From contig DXXG01000007.1 in the NCBI GenBank assembly GCA_019416455.1, positions 1 through 64,000 of the forward strand: a stretch of 64,000 bases of DNA, given 5' to 3'. Below the pieces are notes generated by a model. That model was not told where the DNA came from, did no database searches, and worked only from the letters and a program-made list of their open reading frames with translations. Origin of the DNA: Clostridiales bacterium (GTDB lineage Bacteria > Bacillota > Clostridia > Oscillospirales > Acutalibacteraceae). Below are positions 50,682 through 59,293 of this stretch, piece by piece (the first letter of the stretch is position 1; every line of letters begins with the position of its first letter). The position numbers were made by a program, and so were the translations under genes.

Positions 50682-52496
50682 GTGGCAAAAAAATCAATTT
50701 TCGGCAAACGGAAGTCCACTGCCGCCGCTGCTGCTCAGCGGATGGTAATGGGCGGCATGCCCCAGGAAGAAGACGAGTTGATGCAGAGCCCTGTACGCAT
50801 GGTCGTACAAAGCTTCCTGCACGACAAAGTGGCTATGACCGGCTTGGTGCTGTTTCTGCTTATTTTCCTGTGCTGCATCGTACTGCCTTTCTTCTATCCC
50901 ATTGATCTGTACTATCAGGATGTCACCCAGGCCAATGTGGCTCCCGGTTTTGGTCTGCTGCAAGTGCCGAGCCAGCTTCAGGGCAATGCCCAGATGGTCT
51001 CCTCCGGCAGCACCTTCTCGGTAGGCATTGACAAAGACGGCAAAGTTTACGAATGGGGCACCTTCCCCACGGATAAACTGAAGAAGATCCCCTCCTCCTC
51101 GGAGATGGGAACACTCACCCAGATCTCTGCCGGTCTGGATCACGTGCTGGCCGTCAACGACAAGGGACAGATCTTCACTTGGGGCAACGACCGTATGGGC
51201 CTCGCTCAGATCCCTGTGGAACTGGAAGTGGCTCCCCAGCCCATCAAGCAGATCGCCGCAGGCTATCAGATCTCTCTCGTTCTGACGGAAAGCGGCCGGC
51301 TGTACAACTGGGGCAGCACCTATCTGCTGAACATCACTGTTCCCAGCGAAGTGCAGGGCAACATCGCCAAGTTCGGCGTCAACACCAACATCGTCATGGT
51401 CCTTACCAATGACGGTGAAGTGGTACCTCTTTCCAACAAAGCATCTGCTTTCACCAATATCCCCGAGGAAATTCAGGGAGACGTGGTGGATCTGGCTCTC
51501 ACTGATGAGAGCGTCGCGGCGGTAACCAGCGACGGTACCGTTCACCTGTGGGGCAATAACGTCAAGGGTTCTATGAACATTCCCGAAGAAATTCAGGGAC
51601 ATGTTACTTCCATCAGCGCCGGACGTTACCACTACTCCGCCATTCTGGATGACGGCACTGTGGTCTCCTGGGGCGACAATAACTTCGGCCAGGCCAACGC
51701 TCCCACTTTCTCCAGCACGGTTTCCACCGTGTCCTCTGGTTATTACAGCAGCTACGCGATCACTGAGGACGGTTCCGTGAAGGGCTGGGGCCTCAAGGGT
51801 TACCTGATGGGCACCGACAACATGGGCCGTGACGTGTTCCGCCGTATGATCGTTGGCGGCCGCATGACCATGACCGTGGGCGCCATCGCCGTGATCATCT
51901 CCACCCTTATCGGTGTGCTGGTGGGCGGCATCTCCGGATACAAGGGCGGCAAGCTGGACAACCTGCTGATGCGTCTGACGGAGATCGTCTCCTCTGTGCC
52001 CTTCCTGCCCTTCTGTATCATCCTTTCCAGCATCTTGGGCAACAGCATCAACGAGACCCAGCGTATCATCCTGATCATGTTCATTCTGGGTCTGCTGTCC
52101 TGGCCCGGCATTGCCCGTCTGGTGCGCGGCAGCGTGCTGGCCGAGCGGGAACAGGAATTCGTCACAGCGGCTAAAGCTCTGGGTGTGAAGGAATTCGGCA
52201 TCATTTTCCGGCACATCCTTCCCAATATCATCACTGTGATCATCGTCAACGCCACCTTGGACTTTGCCACCTGCATGCTGACCGAGTCCTCCCTGTCCTT
52301 TATCGGTTTCGGCGTCAGCGAGCCCAATGCCACTTGGGGCAATATGCTCAACGGCGCCCAGAACGGACAGGTCATCGAGAACTACTGGTGGCGGTGGGTA
52401 TTCCCGTCCCTGGCACTGGGCATCTGCACCATCAGCATCAACTGTGTGGGAGATGGCCTGCGTGACGCTATCGACCCCAAAGCGAAAGAGAGGTGA
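50682..52496 (+). CDS. dppC: DppC-type permease with RCC1-like beta-propeller inserted
   Basis: A 604-residue protein, about twice the usual 290-320. It starts at GTG 50682 behind GGAGGG. Residues 1-50 are cytoplasmic and 52-74 are membrane helix 1. Residues about 86-373 form seven repeats of 39-43 residues with RCC1-type features (SAGLDHVLAVNDKGQIFTWG; SAGRYHYSAILDDGTVVSWG); W-G pairs are at 125, 167, 210, 290, 330 and 369, with the fourth repeat diverged. The normal DppC core then resumes at YLMGTDNMGRDVFRRMIVGG (374), with five more helices and the EAA loop near 495. Topology places the propeller outside the cell facing the binding protein. Frame, codon use and both junctions are smooth, so this is not an assembly join. 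Family assignment of the repeats is by motif. Confidence 0.9.
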   Translation: MAKKSIFGKRKSTAAAAAQRMVMGGMPQEEDELMQSPVRMVVQSFLHDKVAMTGLVLFLLIFLCCIVLPFFYPIDLYYQDVTQANVAPGFGLLQVPSQLQGNAQMVSSGSTFSVGIDKDGKVYEWGTFPTDKLKKIPSSSEMGTLTQISAGLDHVLAVNDKGQIFTWGNDRMGLAQIPVELEVAPQPIKQIAAGYQISLVLTESGRLYNWGSTYLLNITVPSEVQGNIAKFGVNTNIVMVLTNDGEVVPLSNKASAFTNIPEEIQGDVVDLALTDESVAAVTSDGTVHLWGNNVKGSMNIPEEIQGHVTSISAGRYHYSAILDDGTVVSWGDNNFGQANAPTFSSTVSTVSSGYYSSYAITEDGSVKGWGLKGYLMGTDNMGRDVFRRMIVGGRMTMTVGAIAVIISTLIGVLVGGISGYKGGKLDNLLMRLTEIVSSVPFLPFCIILSSILGNSINETQRIILIMFILGLLSWPGIARLVRGSVLAEREQEFVTAAKALGVKEFGIIFRHILPNIITVIIVNATLDFATCMLTESSLSFIGFGVSEPNATWGNMLNGAQNGQVIENYWWRWVFPSLALGICTISINCVGDGLRDAIDPKAKER

Positions 52497-52502
52497 GCCG
52501 AC

Positions 52503-53498
52503 ATGAGTTTACTGGAAGTTAAAAATCTTCACACCTATTTCAAAACGAAAAAAGGCGTTGTCAAGGCGGTAAACGATGTGACCTATTCTCTGGAAGCCGG
52601 CAAAACCCTGGGCATTGTGGGCGAATCCGGCTCTGGTAAAAGCGTGTCCGCCATGAGCATCATCAAGCTGCTGGACGGCAACGGTTGGATCGACAGCGGT
52701 GAGATCACTTTCGACGGCAGAGATATTCTCCATGCCTCCGACAAGGACATGTATCACATTCGCGGCAACGAGATCTCCGTGATCTTCCAGGAGCCCATGA
52801 CCTCCCTGAACCCTGTGTTCACCGTGGAGCGTCAGATCGGGGAGACCTTGAAGATCCATCAGGGCATGAACAAGGCGCAAGCTCGGGCAAAGGCCGTGAG
52901 CTTATTGTCCGATGTGAAAATCCCCAACCCGGAGCGGGTGGCGAAACAGTATCCCTTCCAGCTCTCTGGCGGCATGCGCCAGCGTGTCATGATCGCTATG
53001 GCCTTGGCCTGCCGGCCTAAGCTGCTCATTGCCGACGAACCCACCACCGCTTTGGACGTGACCATTCAGGCACAGATCCTGAAGCTGATGAACGACTTGA
53101 AGCGGGAAACCGGCACATCCATCCTGTTCATCACCCACGACTTGGGCGTTATTCATGAAATGGCCGACGACGTGGCGGTGATGTACTGCGGACAGATCGT
53201 GGAAAAAGCCTCTGCCCGAGAGATCTTCCACAATTCCAGCAGCTCCCATCCCTACACCGAAGGACTGATGACCTCTATCCCCCAGCTGAACACCCCCAAG
53301 GGCAAGAAGCTGGATGCCATCCCCGGCTCTGTTCCCAATCCGCTGTATCTGCCTCAGGGGTGCAAATTCGCCCCCCGGTGCAAATACTGCACCAAAAAGT
53401 GTACGGAAGCGGAACCGGAGCTGCGTGAGGTGGAGCCTGGTCATTTTGTACGGTGCTTCTATGCGGAAAAGGCGGTGAGAAACAATCATGGCGAATGA
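52503..53498 (+). CDS. dppD: peptide ABC importer ATPase, DppD type
   Basis: A 331-residue ATPase; GAGGTGAG precedes the ATG at 52503. Walker A GESGSGKS near 40, Q-loop FQEPMTSLNP, signature LSGGMRQRVMIAMAL, Walker B LLIADEPTTALD and H-loop FITHDLGV. The C-terminal oligopeptide domain holds four Cys in CKFAPRCKYCTKKC, as in family members reported to bind an iron-sulfur cluster. It lies six bases behind dppC and overlaps dppF by 11. Confidence 0.92.
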   Translation: MSLLEVKNLHTYFKTKKGVVKAVNDVTYSLEAGKTLGIVGESGSGKSVSAMSIIKLLDGNGWIDSGEITFDGRDILHASDKDMYHIRGNEISVIFQEPMTSLNPVFTVERQIGETLKIHQGMNKAQARAKAVSLLSDVKIPNPERVAKQYPFQLSGGMRQRVMIAMALACRPKLLIADEPTTALDVTIQAQILKLMNDLKRETGTSILFITHDLGVIHEMADDVAVMYCGQIVEKASAREIFHNSSSSHPYTEGLMTSIPQLNTPKGKKLDAIPGSVPNPLYLPQGCKFAPRCKYCTKKCTEAEPELREVEPGHFVRCFYAEKAVRNNHGE

Positions 53499-54564
53499 GA
53501 AACAAGAGCTGAACACCATCGAAACAGAGAGCCAAAACGCTTCCCAGCCGGTGGTGGACGGCAAAAAAGTATTGCTGCGCCTGCAGGACGTGAAACAGTA
53601 TTTCCCTGTAAAGAAAACAAAACTGCGGGAAAAGCAGCGTTATGTCCGCGCCAATGACGGCATCTCCCTGGACATTTACGAAGGAGAAACCCTGGGCCTG
53701 GTGGGCGAATCCGGCTGCGGCAAGTCCACTCTGGGACGCACCATTCTTCAGCTTTATCCCCAGAGCCACGGCGACATCCTCTATTACAAGGACGGCAAGT
53801 CCATTGACCTGAAAAAGCTGTCCTATGAGGAAATGCGTGTGCTGCGCAAAGACTTGCAGCTGATCTTCCAGGATCCCTATTCCTCTCTGAACCCCCGCAT
53901 GACGGTGGGCCAGATCATTGGAGAAGGCTTGACCTCTCACGGCATTTTCAAGCGGGGCGATCCCGCCATGAAGGAATACATCTTCAAGGTGATGGAGGAC
54001 TGCGGTCTGGCCTCCTACATGTTCAACCGGTATCCTCACCAGTTCTCCGGCGGTCAGCGGCAGCGTATCGGCATTGCCCGCAGCCTGGCCCTGGGTCCCA
54101 AATTCGTGGTATGCGACGAGGCTGTCTCCGCGCTGGACGTGTCCATTCAGTCTCAGATCCTGAACCTGCTCTCTGAGCTGCGTGAAAAAGCTGGACTGAC
54201 CTACTTGTTCATTACCCACGACCTCAGCGTGGTGAAGTACATCAGCGACCGTATCTGCGTGATGTACCTGGGCAATGTGGTGGAACTTTCCGAAACAGAG
54301 GAACTCTTCTCCCACACCTATCACCCCTACACGGAGGCACTGCTCTCCGCTATCCCCACCACCGATGAGGATCAATCCCAGCGGGAGCACATCCTGCTGG
54401 AAGGAGATATTCCCAGTCCGGTCAATCCGCCCAGCGGCTGCAAGTTCCATACACGCTGCCGCTATTGCCAGGAGAAGTGCAAACAGGAAGTCCCCGAACT
54501 GCGGGACATTGGCAATCATCACTATGTCGCCTGCCACTTCCCTCTGGGTGAAAAGAAAGGCTGA
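53488..54564 (+). CDS. dppF: peptide ABC importer ATPase, DppF type
   Basis: A 358-residue ATPase. Walker A GESGCGKST near 74, Q-loop FQDPYSSLNP, signature FSGGQRQRIGIARSL, Walker B VVCDEAVSALD (Ala-Val replaces the usual Pro-Thr after DE, common in DppF), and H-loop FITHDLSV. The C-terminal domain has the four-Cys group CKFHTRCRYCQEKC. It works as a heterodimer with DppD. Confidence 0.92.
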   Translation: MANEKQELNTIETESQNASQPVVDGKKVLLRLQDVKQYFPVKKTKLREKQRYVRANDGISLDIYEGETLGLVGESGCGKSTLGRTILQLYPQSHGDILYYKDGKSIDLKKLSYEEMRVLRKDLQLIFQDPYSSLNPRMTVGQIIGEGLTSHGIFKRGDPAMKEYIFKVMEDCGLASYMFNRYPHQFSGGQRQRIGIARSLALGPKFVVCDEAVSALDVSIQSQILNLLSELREKAGLTYLFITHDLSVVKYISDRICVMYLGNVVELSETEELFSHTYHPYTEALLSAIPTTDEDQSQREHILLEGDIPSPVNPPSGCKFHTRCRYCQEKCKQEVPELRDIGNHHYVACHFPLGEKKG

Positions 54565-54569
54565 GTACC

Positions 54570-54776
54570 ATGTTTTTTCGCAAGAAGATCAACCGCGTGG
54601 TAGATGTCAAAGGCGCTGAAGAGCGCTTTGAAAAGCAGATGGATAAGGTCCAGCTGGAAAAGAAAGACCGGCTTGCCATGATACTCGCCGCGCTGATTGT
54701 GTTCGTCCCAGCGCTGCTGCTGGTGGCAGTTATCTTCCTGCTAGTAATGTATTTCTTCTTCTTTCGTTTCTTCTAA
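54570..54776 (+). CDS. 68-residue single-span membrane protein, end of dpp operon
   Basis: ATG at 54570 lies five bases after dppF. The first 45 residues are charged and probably helical (KGAEERFEKQMDKVQLEKKD); then one long hydrophobic helix (LAMILAALIVFVPALLLVAV) ends in YFFFFRFF. I do not recognise it. Tight linkage and the terminator right behind it indicate that it belongs to the importer operon, perhaps as an accessory or stabilising subunit. Confidence 0.6.
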   Translation: MFFRKKINRVVDVKGAEERFEKQMDKVQLEKKDRLAMILAALIVFVPALLLVAVIFLLVMYFFFFRFF

Positions 54777-54789
54777 TAAACTCATCTAC

Positions 54790-54830
54790 AAAAAAGCTTC
54801 CTTTGGGCTTCCCCAAGGGAGGCTTTTTTA
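54790..54830 (+). terminator. terminator of the dpp operon
   Basis: AAAAAAGC-TTCC-TTTGGG pairs with CCC-AAGGGA-GGCTTTTTT over 54790-54829, with the T-run in the outer arm. Confidence 0.8.
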
Positions 54831-54854
54831 TTGCCTTTGAGAAAACAGCAAAAC

Positions 54855-54887
54855 AAAAAAGGCCCGGACTGCCGTCCCGGCCTTTTT
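54855..54887 (-). terminator. SLH-associated terminator, copy E
   Basis: GGCCCGGAC (54861-54869) pairs with GTCCCGGCC (54874-54882) with one mismatch, and a T-run follows on the minus strand. It lies 20 bases past the esterase stop. Confidence 0.75.
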
Positions 54888-54906
54888 CGTTTCCGTTTAT
54901 TGGAGC

Positions 54907-56826
54907 TTACTTCACAAGATTAATATCAAAATTCATCAGGATGCTGGCCGCCTGGGAACGGGTCGCCGTGCCCTGAGGATCCAGCCGCCCATCATCATGA
55001 CCGTTGATCAGCTTGTTGCCGTTGGCCCAAGCCAGAGCGGTCTTAGCCCAATCCTGCACCTTGCTCCCATCGGGGAACTTGGTCAGGTCACTGGCTGCGG
55101 AGAGATCCAGTTTCTTGTACTTGGCATAGTTGTACAGCATCTGGGCGAACTCCTCCCGGCTGACCAGCTTCTCAGGTTTGAAATAGCCGGTCTCATAGCC
55201 ATCGGCCACGTTGTTCTGCTCTGCCCAAGTGATAGCGTCCAGTGCCCATTTGCCTGCCACAGCAGCATCGGGGAAAGTGGGCTCGCCGGTCACTTCAGGC
55301 TTGCCTTCCAGATTGTACAGGATCTGCATAGCCATAGCGCGGTTCAGCTTCACGTCAGGCTCAAAAGCGGTGGCGTCGGTGCCAGCCATAACATCGTTCT
55401 CATAAACGTACTTCACGGCGTCAAAATACCAGCTGCCAGGCTTTACGTCGATAAAGGGAGGAACTTCCACTTTCTTCTGCTCGCACAGCCAAGCAAAGAT
55501 GGTCTGGCCCTCGTCGTCCTCTACCAAGTTATTGTACACGTAGTTCCAGGCATCGTGGGCGCCGAAATAATACTCGCCGTCGTACACAGGGCCTTCCGGA
55601 TACAGTTCCAGCTTGGCGTCAACGCCAGCAGCGATCAGACGGTCATAGGTAGCCGGCAGGTTCTTGGCAGCTCCGTCGGACGCGCTGCCCACCAGGTAAA
55701 CAGGGAAACCCTTGTCCGCAATGATCTCAGCCTGAGCTTCATCCAGGTTGCCACCGGAAACCAGCATAGCAGCAGCAAACTGGATTCTGTTGTCGGTGGT
55801 GGAGGTGATCAAAGGAGTGGTCATGCCAGTGCCCATGGACAAGCCGCCTACGTAAATGCGATCAGGATCCACATAGTTGTTGGCAACCACTTCACGGATG
55901 AGAGCTTCCATATCGTCCAGTCTCCCGGCGTTCCAGCCAGCAGTGGTGGACTGAGGAGCCAGCACATAGGCGCCGCCGATCATATCCTGGAATTCTTTAT
56001 CCGCGAAAGACAGAGCGCGGTTACCCACCAGGTTTCCGCCAGCGTTGTCCACCTTCTTGCCGTCGATCTCGGTTTCAGCATAGCGTTCGCCAGTGCCGTG
56101 GAACCAAACGATCAAAGGACGCAGGTTCTCTTTGCTGGCGTTGCCGGGGGTGTACAAGGGGGCCTTTCCGCCGCCGGGAACTTCCAGGGAAAGATCAAAC
56201 GCCTCAAACAGAGGATCGTGCCGGGTCTGGTTCTGCACATAAACAGCATCAGCGATACCGGGAATGGCCTTTTCCTGGGTGATCTTCACTTCTACCGAGG
56301 CAAACGCATGATACCCTTCCAAGGTGTACCAAGAAGCCCGGGTTGCGGGAACGTCGTACCGGTTAGCACTGCTTTCGCCGCTCTTTTCAGTCCGGGTGCC
56401 CCACTCGATGTCCAGTTTCACATAGTTGCCTTGTTCAACTTTGTTGCCCTCGGCATCGGCCACATAGGCATCCAGGATGTTCCATTTCGCCCAGTTGTCG
56501 CCTACGGCATAGTCCTCTTTCTCAGGATCCCAAGCGAAGTTACCGAAAGAACCCTGAACGCTTCCATCAGCTTCCGTGACTTTCGCCACAGCGGTGAACG
56601 TGTCTTTATCCACGTCGCCGGCGTTAAGAGTCACGCCCATGTCGATGAGCGCACCGGAAAAATAATATCCCGGAGTGATTGCCGTGCGCAATACATCAAA
56701 GGATACTGTGGTGGCAGCATGAGCGGAAATTGCCGGGATCAGAGAAACAGACAGCATCAGCACCATGATGACCGACAGAATTTTTCTACCTATCTTCCGT
56801 ACTTCTTTCACTATAATTCGCCTCAT
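54907..56826 (-). CDS. SLH-anchored surface esterase (alpha/beta hydrolase)
   Basis: A 639-residue exported enzyme. The ATG at 56826 is my choice; an in-frame TTG at 56832 has better spacing to AGGAAG, and a GTG 18 bases downstream is also possible. A signal peptide ends SAHAA near residue 38. An N-terminal beta domain (about 40-200) precedes an alpha/beta hydrolase (about 215-450) with PLIVWFHGTGER, nucleophile motif GLSMG and a terminal His in GAHDAW, as in esterases of the PHB-depolymerase/feruloyl-esterase type. Three SLH repeats fill about 455-639. It probably releases ester-linked groups from dietary or host polymers at the cell surface. It is monocistronic. Confidence 0.85.
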   Translation of the reverse strand: MRRIIVKEVRKIGRKILSVIMVLMLSVSLIPAISAHAATTVSFDVLRTAITPGYYFSGALIDMGVTLNAGDVDKDTFTAVAKVTEADGSVQGSFGNFAWDPEKEDYAVGDNWAKWNILDAYVADAEGNKVEQGNYVKLDIEWGTRTEKSGESSANRYDVPATRASWYTLEGYHAFASVEVKITQEKAIPGIADAVYVQNQTRHDPLFEAFDLSLEVPGGGKAPLYTPGNASKENLRPLIVWFHGTGERYAETEIDGKKVDNAGGNLVGNRALSFADKEFQDMIGGAYVLAPQSTTAGWNAGRLDDMEALIREVVANNYVDPDRIYVGGLSMGTGMTTPLITSTTDNRIQFAAAMLVSGGNLDEAQAEIIADKGFPVYLVGSASDGAAKNLPATYDRLIAAGVDAKLELYPEGPVYDGEYYFGAHDAWNYVYNNLVEDDEGQTIFAWLCEQKKVEVPPFIDVKPGSWYFDAVKYVYENDVMAGTDATAFEPDVKLNRAMAMQILYNLEGKPEVTGEPTFPDAAVAGKWALDAITWAEQNNVADGYETGYFKPEKLVSREEFAQMLYNYAKYKKLDLSAASDLTKFPDGSKVQDWAKTALAWANGNKLINGHDDGRLDPQGTATRSQAASILMNFDINLVK

Positions 56827-56955
56827 TTCCAAATAGATACTTCCTATTGATTCTCAATACAATCTCCCAATATGGCAGGCCCATGTCCCATTTCTCAGGA
56901 ACTCCTCCCCTTTGTCACCTCTCTTTATTTCATGATTTGGGCCTCGATAATTGGG

Positions 56956-56984
56956 ATTATATACCTACTGTTATCATTTGTCAA
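56956..56984 (-). promoter_or_regulatory. promoter of the SLH esterase gene
   Basis: Minus strand TTGACA (56979-56984), 17 bases, TATAAT (56956-56961), a full consensus match, giving a leader of about 120 bases. The surrounding 200 bases are very AT-rich. Confidence 0.75.
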
Positions 56985-57057
56985 TTAAAATTAACAATAA
57001 TATACTGTTATATTATTAATAACTGTTCAATATTCCCAATAAGTTACCTTGTTCTCT

Positions 57058-57084
57058 CCTTTCGAAGCGAAACCATTCGAAAGG
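57058..57084. promoter_or_regulatory. inverted repeat CCTTTCGAA-TTCGAAAGG
   Basis: Perfect 9-base arms with a 9-base spacer, about 75 bases upstream of the esterase -35 box. It may be an operator; no neighbour is an obvious match. Confidence 0.35.
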
Positions 57085-57289
57085 TAATGAACACCCACAG
57101 CACGTAGTTTCCCTTTTCATCTCATGCTATACTGTTCGCGAATGAAAAGTTTTTCAAAATCTGTGTCACCCTCACTAGCAAGAATTCTAGAGAAACTGTG
57201 TAACCGCGTTCTGTACGGCTGGCCAGCAAAGATTGATGCCACGAAAATAAAAACTTACTGAGCAGTTCCAACTGCGATCTGCTCCAAAT

Positions 57290-57326
57290 AAAAGACGGAG
57301 GAAACGCTGTGTTTCCTCCGTCTTTT
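57290..57326 (-). terminator. terminator of the YesN-like regulator gene
   Basis: Perfect 16-bp stem, 57290-57305 with 57311-57326, placed just after the stop codon of the minus-strand gene. Confidence 0.85.
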
Positions 57327-57352
57327 CATAACCAAGGTAGGATCTGGAACAT

Positions 57353-58369
57353 TTATTTCTTTTCGGCACGATAGCTGTCCGGAGTTTGTCCCATGCTATG
57401 GCGAAAAATTCTTCCAAAATAACTGTAATCTGAAAATCCAACTTTTGCCGCAATTTCTTTAATGCCCAAATTACTTTCTTTTAAAAGGCGGCACGCGTTT
57501 TGCAAACGAACTTTTTTGAGAAAATTAAGTATTGTATCTCCAGTATGTTTTTTGAAAAGTTCACACAAATAGTTTTCGGAGAGGAAGAATCTGGCCCCAA
57601 GATCCGACAACGAGAGACTCTGCTGGTAGTTTTCTCCTAAATATAGTTGGATTGCCGATACAGTGGGATGATTGGCATAAATGTATCCACCATAGAAAGA
57701 CGCTAAGGCTTCTCGAATCATAGCACCCAGTTCATTCGCTTCCATTCGGGGGACACTCCACCCTGTTGAAAGCGGTAACTTTTCTTGAGAGCAGCAGAAA
57801 GACACATAACACCCTATCCCAGCTACATCAAGCGAAATCAACTGGTATTCCCGTGGCAATTCTAATTCTTGACCTGATACTATCACCCAACAGTTCTGGT
57901 TAGATGCCATGCCCTTCATGATTCGAGTCGAAGCCACTTTCACACTATTCCAGTTTTTAAGATCAACAGGAATCAACATTCTCCGCTTTTTCTGATCCAA
58001 TCGCTCCTTTAGACGTTTCGCAGTTTTTGCTACTTCTTCTACCACTAAAGGTTTTAGGACATATCCCACTGCACCATAGTCGATTGCTTTGCGAGCTACT
58101 TCAAAATCACTGTATGCACTGATTACGACAAATTCCACCTCCAAATTTCCGTCTTCTCGGATTTGGGAAATCAACTCAATGCCGCTTAATTTTGGCATTC
58201 GAGTATCAACACACACCGCATCTGGCTTCTTTATGTTAATTTCTTTCAGCGCTTGCTGGGCTGAAGAACAACGTCCGCATATTCGAAACCCGTACTCATT
58301 CCAAGGGAGAATCTCTTCTAAGCCTGTTAAAGCCCAAGGTTCATCGTCCACCAGAATCATTTGATACAT
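57353..58369 (-). CDS. AraC-type response regulator (YesN-like)
   Basis: A 338-residue regulator. GAAAGGCGG precedes the ATG at 58369. Receiver domain 1-122: ILVDDEP, phospho-acceptor in VCVDTRMPK near 55, Lys in VLKPL near 105. A C-terminal AraC HTH pair (about 240-338) has LGARFFLSENYLCELFKKH and IAAKVGFSDYSYFGRIFRH. YesN proteins are usually 450-550 residues; the middle region is short here. They answer a YesM kinase and switch on sugar importers. The kinase gene 18 bases upstream has lost its sensor. Confidence 0.85.
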   Translation of the reverse strand: MYQMILVDDEPWALTGLEEILPWNEYGFRICGRCSSAQQALKEINIKKPDAVCVDTRMPKLSGIELISQIREDGNLEVEFVVISAYSDFEVARKAIDYGAVGYVLKPLVVEEVAKTAKRLKERLDQKKRRMLIPVDLKNWNSVKVASTRIMKGMASNQNCWVIVSGQELELPREYQLISLDVAGIGCYVSFCCSQEKLPLSTGWSVPRMEANELGAMIREALASFYGGYIYANHPTVSAIQLYLGENYQQSLSLSDLGARFFLSENYLCELFKKHTGDTILNFLKKVRLQNACRLLKESNLGIKEIAAKVGFSDYSYFGRIFRHSMGQTPDSYRAEKK

Positions 58370-58387
58370 AATAGCCGCCTTTCTTTA

Positions 58388-59287
58388 TTACTTATCTCTT
58401 TCTGATCCATTTACCTGCAAAGAGGTTAAACTTGCCTTTTCCGGAATAATCAGTTCCACCACCGTATAAAATCCTTTTTTCGATCGAAATCGAATATGAA
58501 AATGATTTCCAAACGTCAATTTCATTCTTTGAAAAATGTTATGCAGTCCAATGCTTCCACGGCCTTCAGAGGGTTCTTCCTCACCCTGTCTCATCCGTCT
58601 ATCCAAAGCATTTAGCTCATTTTGGCTCATTCCAATACCATTGTCAGCAATTCGTACTACTAAGCACTTCTTTTCATTTTGAAATGCTTTTATCAGCAAT
58701 TTGCAATTTGATTCTCTGTCTACAAAAGCATGATTTATGGCGTTTTCCACGATTGGCTGTAAAATCATTGAAAGCATGGGATGGTTCATGGCATCTGGGT
58801 CAGCCATAATTTTAAGTGTATAACGTCCTGGAAACCGAGTTCGTATCACGTCAAAATAGCTATGAACATGAGAAAGTTCCTGAGATAAACTGACCATGAT
58901 TCCGGCATATAACGAGTAACGGAAAGTCAAAGCCATGGAAGAAATCAAAGTCTCCATATCTCTTTCGCTTCTGCTGTGCGCCATAGATCTCATGCATTCC
59001 AGTGTGTTAAATAGGAAATGAGGATTAATCTGGCTGCGATATCCCATCATTTGCGCTTCACTTTGAGCTTGAATGGCTCGGTACAACTGTTCCTGTGTCT
59101 GTTGTTCTTTTCGAAAGCTTTCATTCAAACGGTCTAACATACGATTGGCCGACCGGGAAATTGTTTTCAGTTCTGCTAACCGCGGTTCTCTTATATGAAC
59201 AGGAAAAGACGGATCTATATTGTACCCTAAACGGTTCATATCACCTGTGATCTGATGGACGTTTTTATTAAGAGATCGAAGCAACAA
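58388..59287 (-). pseudogene. YesM-like sensor kinase, N-terminally truncated
   Basis: 299 codons remain, beginning in the HAMP linker (RSLNKNVHQITGDMNRL) and continuing through the kinase domain (QINPHFLFNTLECM with phospho-acceptor His, QPIVENAINHAF, DNGIGM, SIGLHNIFQRM). Full-length relatives carry about 280 further residues with two membrane helices around an extracellular sensor. Homology ends at about 59287, where an unrelated gene begins on the other strand within a few bases, and no ribosome site precedes the first ATG. A rearrangement has removed the sensor half. A soluble remnant could still be made at a low level. Confidence 0.75.
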
Positions 59288-59293
59288 AGGATC

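Noticed and set aside
50694..52214. A 506-codon antisense frame over the propeller permease
   Set aside because: His/Gln/Asp-rich shadow without start signals; the plus-strand protein has clear family motifs.
54997..56850. A 617-codon antisense frame over the SLH esterase gene
   Set aside because: No ribosome site or domain; the minus strand encodes a signal peptide, hydrolase and SLH repeats.
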